IMG/VR virus record: IMGVR_UViG_3300046507_000909
Span: 1 to 41,493 of that record
Direction: 5' to 3' (one strand)
Origin: a virus
DNA: 41,493 nucleotides
A program made the position numbers and the translations under genes. The notes beneath the pieces are model-generated. The model ran no database searches. It was not told the origin of the DNA and worked only from the letters and a program-made list of their open reading frames with translations. Position 1 is the stretch's first letter. Every line of letters starts with the position of its first letter. Shown in pieces: positions 36,142-41,493 of this stretch.

Positions 36142-37179
36142 ATGCCAATTTACAGAGATACACCTTACGTTTTCACTCCGGATCCAGTGAACGACAACGG
36201 CCCCCGTATTCAGGCCCTGTTGAAGGCTGGTTATCGTTGGCTACAGATCAACGGCACGGAATGCCCGATCGGCACCACTGTCCTTTTAAATCGTGACGAC
36301 AACTGGCCATACAGCGGACAGATCATTGAGCCGGCACCAGGCATCGACAAGGTGACAATCGACTGCACGGGCGTGGGCAGACACCCAGAGCAGCCGTCAA
36401 ACCCGAGCTATGCGGCTATCGACTACCAGGGCAATGTCCGCCCGGCGAGCTACCTAACAGCCATCGCTCATGTGAACACGACTCAGATCTTTGTCGGCGA
36501 CTCGTCGCAGTACACCAACGGCGACTGGATCGTGATTTCTGACGCGTCGACTGACTTCCCTAATATGCCGCTGCCCCTGGATGGGCCCATGGAAGTCCGC
36601 CAGGTCATCTTTGTTCTGGCCGGGTCGTTGATCCTCAACCGAGTTATCAAGCGCGAACACCCGCTGGGGGCTATTGTCGCCAAGTGCACGCCAATCCAAA
36701 ACGTCTACATCCGTAACCTGGAGTTCACCGGTAACGCTACTGTCGGCTTGCACATGCACTACGCGCAGCAGTGCGTACTTGAAAACATCACGTCGGTGGA
36801 TTGGACTGGTCGCTGCATGCTGCTGCTCGACAACGGCGGCGAGAACAACCTGATCCTGAATAGCTACTGCACCGGCACCGAAGCCGGCGTAGGCCCAGAG
36901 CAAAATGCCTGGGGCGTAGTTGTAGAAGGGCAGGACTCGACCAAAATCGTTAACTCTGGTGGCGAGCGATGCGGTAACGGGGCGGCAATGACCTACAGCA
37001 TCGACACGGTTTTCGTGAACACCCGGGCTAGACTGAACACGGTCAATGCCGCTGTAACGTTCTCGTCTATCCGTAGCGGATTCTTGAGGCCGCAAGTCGG
37101 CAGCCCGCTCGCCCTCGATACGTACATCAGCGACGATAGTGTCGATTGCTACATCGTTAATCAGCAGCCGTTTGCCTAA
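36142..37179 (+). CDS. Second beta-helix protein, probable tailspike or polysaccharide-active protein
   Basis: The protein has 345 residues. The start IYRDTPYVFTPDPVNDNGPR then IQALLKAGYRWLQINGTECP resembles the head of pectate-lyase-like phage spikes. Short repeating strands (VYIRNLEFTGNATVGLHMHY, VLENITSVDWTGRCMLLLDN, KIVNSGGERCGNG) form a parallel beta-helix. There is no N-terminal virion domain and no visible signal peptide, so how it joins the particle is unclear. It has its own promoter with a LexA box and is fenced by terminators on both sides, so it is controlled separately from the tail operon. Enzyme activity cannot be read from the sequence. Confidence 0.72.
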   Translation: MPIYRDTPYVFTPDPVNDNGPRIQALLKAGYRWLQINGTECPIGTTVLLNRDDNWPYSGQIIEPAPGIDKVTIDCTGVGRHPEQPSNPSYAAIDYQGNVRPASYLTAIAHVNTTQIFVGDSSQYTNGDWIVISDASTDFPNMPLPLDGPMEVRQVIFVLAGSLILNRVIKREHPLGAIVAKCTPIQNVYIRNLEFTGNATVGLHMHYAQQCVLENITSVDWTGRCMLLLDNGGENNLILNSYCTGTEAGVGPEQNAWGVVVEGQDSTKIVNSGGERCGNGAAMTYSIDTVFVNTRARLNTVNAAVTFSSIRSGFLRPQVGSPLALDTYISDDSVDCYIVNQQPFA

Positions 37180-37192
37180 ATAGCAGGCAAAA

Positions 37193-37217
37193 AAAAGCCC
37201 GCTCAGTGCGGGCTTTT
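37193..37217. terminator. Bidirectional terminator between beta-helix and acyltransferase genes
   Basis: AAAAGCCCGC (37193-37202) pairs with GCGGGCTTTT (37208-37217) around a 5-nt loop, with A and T runs on the two sides. It can end the gene at 36142 on the plus strand and the acyltransferase gene on the minus strand. Confidence 0.9.
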
Positions 37218-37226
37218 CTGTTTCTG

Positions 37227-38342
37227 TTACAGCGTGGCGGGACGAAGCTCGTTGGTTTTGGTAAGTGATTTAGCGATCTTCTTGCCGAGGATATGCGTCG
37301 GGTTTTCTACCACCTTGTGGATGATCCAGGAAAGCAGCAGGGTCACAGACGTTTGAATGACCAGGGCCGGTATCGCGCTGACGCCGTTCTCGATCATGAT
37401 CCTCATCCCAACGATGCCAAAAGCGCCATGGCAGGCGTACAGCGGATAGCTGATGTTCGCCAGGAAGTCGAATACCGGGCCGCCATTCCAGTCCTTGGCC
37501 AGCAGATAGAAGGCCGTGAACAGTGCGAAGGCCGCGAAGTAGGAAACGATAACCTCGACCTGCCAGCCCTCGGTGAAGCAACTGTAGCCGAAGACGCATA
37601 GCATCCCTACCGAAATAGCGAATAGCCGTTCAAGGCTCAGCAGTCCACGGAAGTGGTAGTTGAACGCCACGCCTATCAGCATGAAGAAAATGTATTTGAT
37701 CGGGTAAACGAAGGCAGCCAGCGGCCCCGTCTGGTGCACATTGCCCGGGTAAAGGTTCGCCACCACCACGGTGGCCACGCCGAGTGCGAATAGCGGGAGA
37801 AGCTTACCTCGGGCGATCATCGACCAGCACAGAAGCACGACCAGATAGAACTTGATTTCAACTTCAAGCGTCCACACCACACCATCCAGCGGCGCCGAAC
37901 TGCCGAACCAATCGCGGAACAGCGACATCTGGGTAAGAACCTGCGGCGCGGTGTACGAGGTCGTGTAGCCCATGTAGCGGGCAGCAACCTCAAGCGCGCC
38001 GAGAGTGATCAGCAGGCCGACAATATAGGTTGGCCAGATCCGGAACAGCCGGCCAATCACGAACTTTGTTTTCGCCAGTTGCTTGCCTTGCAGGCTGGCG
38101 ACAGATATGGGGATTACAAGGCCGCTGATCAGGAAGAACAGGGCAACACCAAACGCGCCCATGTTCAGGTTGTTGAGCGGGTTGAAGATGCTGATCATCC
38201 AGGCCGGGAACGGTTTTTCTGCGAGCACCGGCAGCCCGCCGAACTCACCGCGGATGTAGTTGAACATCAAAATGTAGTGGGCAATGACCACGCAGAGGGC
38301 AGCGATTCCCCGTAAGGCGTTCGCGAAGGCGATCCGTTGCAT
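37227..38342 (-). CDS. Acyltransferase 3 family protein (O-antigen acetylase type)
   Basis: The protein has 371 residues from ATG 38342 with AAGGA upstream. The family start is ANALRGIAALCVVIAHYILM with the conserved RG and catalytic His. About ten membrane segments follow (GAFGVALFFLISGLVIPISV, IWPTYIVGLLITLGALEVAA, YIFFMLIGVAFNYHFRG). The conserved WTLEVEIKFYLVVLL and NISYPLYACHGAF blocks are present. Such OafA-like proteins move acetyl groups onto O-antigen or exopolysaccharide in the inner membrane. In phages they change the receptor and exclude other phages. It is transcribed against the flanking late genes and so is likely expressed in the lysogen. Confidence 0.9.
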   Translation of the reverse strand: MQRIAFANALRGIAALCVVIAHYILMFNYIRGEFGGLPVLAEKPFPAWMISIFNPLNNLNMGAFGVALFFLISGLVIPISVASLQGKQLAKTKFVIGRLFRIWPTYIVGLLITLGALEVAARYMGYTTSYTAPQVLTQMSLFRDWFGSSAPLDGVVWTLEVEIKFYLVVLLCWSMIARGKLLPLFALGVATVVVANLYPGNVHQTGPLAAFVYPIKYIFFMLIGVAFNYHFRGLLSLERLFAISVGMLCVFGYSCFTEGWQVEVIVSYFAAFALFTAFYLLAKDWNGGPVFDFLANISYPLYACHGAFGIVGMRIMIENGVSAIPALVIQTSVTLLLSWIIHKVVENPTHILGKKIAKSLTKTNELRPATL

Positions 38343-38524
38343 TAAGGGTTCCTTGTGTTTTTCGATAGTCGTGCAGGTAGGCGGCAATTCTAAATGGTTT
38401 CGGTCAAACGAAGTAGGTTAAGAGTGAGATTGAATTATTTATGGGGGTGTCGCAACGCGTCACAAAGCTCAGTCGCAGTTAATCAAATCAACCAACGCTG
38501 ACAAATGTTCTTTAGGAGATATTG
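38343..38524. other. Divergent promoter gap between acyltransferase and endolysin
   Basis: There is no gene. The acyltransferase (minus) and endolysin (plus) diverge from this AT-rich stretch, so promoters are expected here. TTTAGGAGA (38511-38519) is the endolysin ribosome site. I could not identify clear -35/-10 pairs. Confidence 0.4.
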
Positions 38525-39058
38525 ATGCCTATCAATGTGCAGCAGCTGCTGCAGATCCTCCCGAACGCCGGCCGCCAAGCCGGCGTTTTTGTTCCTGTTC
38601 TGAATACGGCAATGGCCAAGTACGGAATAGTCACGCGACTGCGCATCGCCGCATTCATCGCCCAGGTTGGGCATGAGTCGGGGCAGTTCCGCTGGCTGAA
38701 AGAGTTGTGGGGCCCCACTCCGCAGCAGGCTGGATACGAAGGACGCTCCGATCTGGGCAACCAGTTGAATGGCGATGGCTTCAAATACCGTGGCCGTGGC
38801 CTGATCCAAGTCACCGGCCGGGCTAACTATACCGCGTGCGGCGACGCCTTGGGCTTGGACCTGGTCAATAAGCCAGAGTTGCTCGAGCAACCTCAGTACG
38901 CCGCAATGTCTGCGGCTTGGTTCTGGTCCACTCGTGGGCTGAACACCCTGGCGGACCAGAAGGACTTCATAAAGATAACCCGGCGTATTAACGGCGGTCT
39001 CACCGGGCAGGCAGACCGCCAGGATCTGTACGACAAGGCGTTGAAGGTGCTGGTGTGA
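38525..39058 (+). CDS. Endolysin, glycoside hydrolase family 19
   Basis: The protein has 177 residues from ATG 38525 with AGGAG upstream. The GH19 chitinase-like lysozyme pattern is clear: RIAAFIAQVGHESGQFRWLK with the catalytic Glu, GDGFKYRGRGLIQVTGRANY and AWFWSTRGLNTLADQKDFIK, then TRRINGGLTGQADR. It cuts peptidoglycan at lysis. No signal sequence or membrane anchor is visible, so release depends on the holin at 15328. It overlaps Rz by GTGA. Confidence 0.93.
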   Translation: MPINVQQLLQILPNAGRQAGVFVPVLNTAMAKYGIVTRLRIAAFIAQVGHESGQFRWLKELWGPTPQQAGYEGRSDLGNQLNGDGFKYRGRGLIQVTGRANYTACGDALGLDLVNKPELLEQPQYAAMSAAWFWSTRGLNTLADQKDFIKITRRINGGLTGQADRQDLYDKALKVLV

Positions 39059-39561
39059 CACCGGCGCAGAAGCTGGCCCTGATCCTGCTGGTCATGGCCG
39101 TGAGTTTTGGCGCTGCCTGGCAGGTACAGGACTGGCGGTATGACGGGAAGCTGGCAAAGCAAGCAGGGCAGTTCCAGACAGACCTCGACGCGATCGGCAA
39201 TGCCGCGACCGCCCAGGCCCGCGCCGAACAAGACAAGCGGCTGGCCACCGAGCAGCAACTGGCCGCCGCCGACCAACAACACTCCCGGGAGCTTTCCAAT
39301 GAACAACGCAAGCAGGCTGCTCTTCGCGATCGGCTTGCCACTGCTGATGTCCGGCTGTCAGTCCTTATCGATGCCACAGATTCAGCCAGTGGCTGCGACG
39401 TGCCTTCCACCCCCGGCGCCGTCGGCGTGGTTCATGCAACCCGTCGAGCCCAACTTGACCCAGCGCATGCTCAAAGAATTATCGGCATCACCGACGCCGG
39501 CGACCAAGGATTGATCGCGCTGCGGGCGTGCCAGGCCTATGTCAGAACCATTGCGCCCTGA
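39055..39561 (+). CDS. Rz: Rz-like inner-membrane spanin
   Basis: The protein has 168 residues and a GTG start overlapping the endolysin stop. The N-terminus is one membrane segment (KLALILLVMAVSFGAAWQVQ) followed by a long periplasmic coiled coil (ATAQARAEQDKRLATEQQLA, EQRKQAALRDRLATADVRLS) and a C-terminal Cys-containing part. This is the i-spanin layout. It would join Rz1 in the outer membrane to disrupt it. The gene contains Rz1 in another frame. Confidence 0.9.
   Translation: MTPAQKLALILLVMAVSFGAAWQVQDWRYDGKLAKQAGQFQTDLDAIGNAATAQARAEQDKRLATEQQLAAADQQHSRELSNEQRKQAALRDRLATADVRLSVLIDATDSASGCDVPSTPGAVGVVHATRRAQLDPAHAQRIIGITDAGDQGLIALRACQAYVRTIAP
39299..39514 (+). CDS. Rz1: Rz1-like outer-membrane spanin lipoprotein, embedded in Rz
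   Basis: The protein has 71 residues in the +1 frame entirely inside Rz. The N-terminus MNNASRLLFAIGLPLLMSGC is a lipoprotein signal with lipobox LMSGC. The mature part is short and Pro-rich (LPPPAPSAWFMQPVEPN), as in Rz1. The nested arrangement is the same as in lambda. Confidence 0.87.
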   Translation: MNNASRLLFAIGLPLLMSGCQSLSMPQIQPVAATCLPPPAPSAWFMQPVEPNLTQRMLKELSASPTPATKD

Positions 39562-39630
39562 CCTACATTCCAGGTCGCGACAATTATCACCCCTCCCCAA
39601 TGAACACTCACCTTGCAAAGGATTGCAAAA

Positions 39631-40425
39631 ATGACAAACCCAATCGTTCCATGGATGGGTGGCAAGCGCCGCCTGGCTGACCGTCTGATTCCTCTCTTCC
39701 CTCCACATGAATGCTACGTTGAAGTTTTCGCTGGCGGCGCAGCGCTCTACTTCATGCGGCCCCAGGCTGCACCAGTTGAAGTCCTCAACGATATCAATGG
39801 CGACCTGGTGACGTTGTATCGGGTGGTGCAGAACCACCTAGAAGAGTTCGTCCGCCAGTTCAAATGGGCTCTCAGCTCCAGGCAGGTATTTGAGTGGCAG
39901 AAGATGACTCGGCCGGAAACGCTTACCGATATTCAGCGGGCTGCACGGTTTTTCTACCTGCAGCACCATGCATTTGCCGGGAAGGTCAGCGGCCAGACCT
40001 TCGGCACTGCCACAACGGGGCCGGCTATCAATCTGTTGCGGATTGAAGAGAACCTTTCCGCTGCCTGGCAGCGCCTCTCCGGAACCTATGTCGAAAACTT
40101 GGGGTGGCTTGAATGCGCCGAGCGCTACGATCGACCGCACACTTTCCACTACATGGACCCACCGTACTGGCAGACAGCAGGATATGGGGTGGACTTTCCA
40201 TTCGACAACTATGAGCGGATGGCCGACTTCATGCGCAGTTGTAAAGGCAAGGTGATGGTGAGCATCAACGACCATCCTGACATCCGGCGTGTATTTGAAG
40301 GGTTCCACTTCGAAGTGTTAGACATTCGGTACACCAACACCAATCAGCGCCAGGGTAAAGCCGAGATCAGTGGCGAGCTTGTGATCATGAATTGGAAGCC
40401 CTCTGACCTCGGCGGGCTGTTTTAG
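39631..40425 (+). CDS. dam: DNA adenine methyltransferase (D12 class, Dam-like)
   Basis: The protein has 264 residues. ATG 39631 is preferred over an upstream TTG as it directly begins the family start TNPIVPWMGGKRRLADRLIP. The SAM-binding motif is YVEVFAGGAALYFMRP and the catalytic motif is DPPY in FHYMDPPYWQTAGYG. The end ISGELVIMNW is also typical. Small phage Dam-like enzymes of this group modify adenine, often in GATC-like sites; the target here is unknown. No restriction partner is near. It ends 4 bp inside the convergent SRAP gene end. Confidence 0.92.
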   Translation: MTNPIVPWMGGKRRLADRLIPLFPPHECYVEVFAGGAALYFMRPQAAPVEVLNDINGDLVTLYRVVQNHLEEFVRQFKWALSSRQVFEWQKMTRPETLTDIQRAARFFYLQHHAFAGKVSGQTFGTATTGPAINLLRIEENLSAAWQRLSGTYVENLGWLECAERYDRPHTFHYMDPPYWQTAGYGVDFPFDNYERMADFMRSCKGKVMVSINDHPDIRRVFEGFHFEVLDIRYTNTNQRQGKAEISGELVIMNWKPSDLGGLF

Positions 40426-41102
40426 GGGGCAGGCACTATCAGGTTGGGCCCCTTGTTCCGGACGTTGCCCACGGCCGTGTCAACCTTGAACCACTCGAAA
40501 GCCTCGGCCGGTTCGCCCTGGTGTAGCACTATCTGTTCTGCTCGCTCCTTGGGCGTGGCTGGGTCCAACCATTCCCGGGCCAGGTCCGGCGTCAGCACAA
40601 CAGGGCGCCGGTCGTGGATATCCACCATGCCGCCGACGCTGTCTGCGGTGATGATCACGAATCCGTCATGCTCGTTCGGGCCTTCATCGCTGTCGGGTAG
40701 TTGGCCAATGGCTGCACACAGCACGGGCGCGCCATCCCGACGGCGTATCAAGTAGGGCTGCTTCTTCGGACCACCTTCGTCTACCCACTCAAACCAGTTG
40801 TCGATGGGCGTGATTACCCGGTGCGGCCAGATCGCGCGGAAGAAAGGGCCGTGGGCCACCTTCTCGACGCGGGCGTTGATTGGCGCGGCGCGGTCTTTTG
40901 CCCAGTGCGGCCGCCATCCCCAGCGCACTAGGTCGGCGTGTAGCAGATCACCCTGCAGGTGTAGCAGGGCAACCTGGGTGGACGGTGCCACGTTGTATCG
41001 TTCCAGCGGCAATTCACCGACGGAGTTCGCCAAGGCATTGGGCATGCTCAGCGCTGCTACAAAGTCGTGAATGCCGCTGTACTGGGAAAGTCTTCCGCAC
41101 AT
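40422..41102 (-). CDS. SRAP domain protein (YedK/HMCES-like)
   Basis: The protein has 226 residues from ATG 41102. This start puts the catalytic Cys at position 2 (MCGRLSQYS); an ATG two codons earlier is too close to GGAGG, which is 8 bp from the chosen start. Other conserved points are RYNVAPSTQ, RWGWRPHWAKD, INARVEKV with the Asn/Glu pair, WFEW and VDIHDRRPVVLTPD with the active-site His. SRAP proteins crosslink through Cys2 to abasic sites in single-stranded DNA and protect replication forks. Phage copies may protect damaged or modified DNA. Confidence 0.93.
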   Translation of the reverse strand: MCGRLSQYSGIHDFVAALSMPNALANSVGELPLERYNVAPSTQVALLHLQGDLLHADLVRWGWRPHWAKDRAAPINARVEKVAHGPFFRAIWPHRVITPIDNWFEWVDEGGPKKQPYLIRRRDGAPVLCAAIGQLPDSDEGPNEHDGFVIITADSVGGMVDIHDRRPVVLTPDLAREWLDPATPKERAEQIVLHQGEPAEAFEWFKVDTAVGNVRNKGPNLIVPAP

Positions 41103-41130
41103 GGTCATAACCTCCGAGGTTCAACTCAGG

Positions 41131-41493
41131 TTAGTTGCTGATCGTGGTTTGCCCCATACGGATCTGCCGCAGTAACTCCTGGTTCTGGTGGAGAATGATA
41201 TCCCGCTGGTTTTTGACGACCAGCAGGCTCCCAATTTGGCCGTCAAGCTCTGACATTTTGCTTTTTAGCTCGGCAATCTCGGTTTGTGCTTTCCTGAGCA
41301 TGAGCTCAGTGTTGGCCTTCTCGTTCAGAGCGTCAGCGTGCATCTTGATCAGCCCTTGAATGTCCTGCCGGGCTTTTCGCAATTTCAGGCTTTGCTCCTG
41401 ATACTCGTTCTCCAGCATGAGTGCGTGCTGCCTACACATTTCCAGAGGCGTGGGGCTGCCAAGCCACCAGTCGGTGTCTTCGTCGATGTTCAT
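41131..41493 (-). CDS. Coiled-coil protein of unknown function, possibly complete at the window edge
   Basis: The frame reads from an ATG exactly at the right edge to 41131, 120 residues. The start is NIDEDTDWWLGSPTPLEMCR and the remainder is one long heptad-like helix (QSLKLRKARQDIQGLIKMHA, LMLRKAQTEIAELKSKMSEL). No family is recognised. It is 28 bp upstream of the SRAP gene on the same strand and probably co-transcribed. Since the window ends here, an earlier start cannot be excluded. Confidence 0.65.
   Translation of the reverse strand: MNIDEDTDWWLGSPTPLEMCRQHALMLENEYQEQSLKLRKARQDIQGLIKMHADALNEKANTELMLRKAQTEIAELKSKMSELDGQIGSLLVVKNQRDIILHQNQELLRQIRMGQTTISN

Overview
The window is the left and central part of a temperate siphophage (lambda-like, non-contractile tail) integrated in a bacterial chromosome, almost certainly a Pseudomonas of the fluorescens/putida type. 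The basis for the genus is the GC-rich codon use, a PrtN-like pyocin activator, and gene families and a gene order I know from Pseudomonas prophages. The host side is limited to the end of an unidentified gene (1-75) and a complete tRNA-Ser(CGA) with encoded CCA (159-248), whose 3' end is the likely attachment site. No second copy of the tRNA end was found, so the right end of the prophage probably lies beyond the window.

Region by region: (1) 302-2105 lies between the attachment site and the integrase and carries an AT-richer three-gene cargo module on the plus strand: a RelE/HigB-like toxin, an HTH antitoxin with a C-terminal tail, and a SecB-like chaperone. This is a toxin-antitoxin-chaperone (TAC) module and the best candidate for a notable system here. 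(2) 2137-9543 is a long leftward early operon with many ATGA overlaps: a 66-aa protein, dNMP kinase, antirepressor-like protein, PrtN-like protein, DUF2303 protein, membrane protein, HD phosphohydrolase, large cytosine-C5 methyltransferase, small zinc-finger protein, excisionase and integrase. (3) 9544-10958 is the immunity region with a LexA-like CI repressor (minus strand), a Cro-like protein (plus strand), and divergent early promoters PL and PR whose operators fuse to the -10 boxes in the same way. (4) 10959-15141 holds the rightward early genes: CII-like regulator, DksA/TraR zinc finger, primase-helicase, an iteron cluster that may be the replication origin, and a probable late regulator. 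(5) 15142-33734 is the late operon: structured leader, holin, terminase, gpW-like joiner, portal, S49 protease with nested scaffold, decoration protein, Mu gpT-like capsid protein, head-tail proteins, tail tube, G/GT frameshift chaperones, tape measure, and the DUF2460-DUF2163-NlpC/P60-gpJ tail tip. (6) 33887-38342 is a host-surface cassette: two beta-helix tailspike-like proteins, the second under a promoter with a LexA-box sequence, and an O-antigen-type acyltransferase. (7) 38525-39561 is the lysis cassette: GH19 endolysin and Rz with embedded Rz1. (8) 39631-41493 holds a Dam methylase, a convergent SRAP (YedK/HMCES) protein and a coiled-coil protein.

Working together: CI represses PL and PR. 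Induction by RecA-stimulated CI cleavage would open the left operon (excision, nucleotide metabolism, methylation) and the right operon (replication, then late genes). A recurring sequence (CCTCTCACCAAA on the transcribed strand) lies inside hairpin loops downstream of both PL and PR and in two further gaps of the left operon, always in the sense of transcription. It looks like a nut/put-type antitermination element or another phage RNA element. The TAC module, acyltransferase, Dam and SRAP look like lysogen-expressed cargo.
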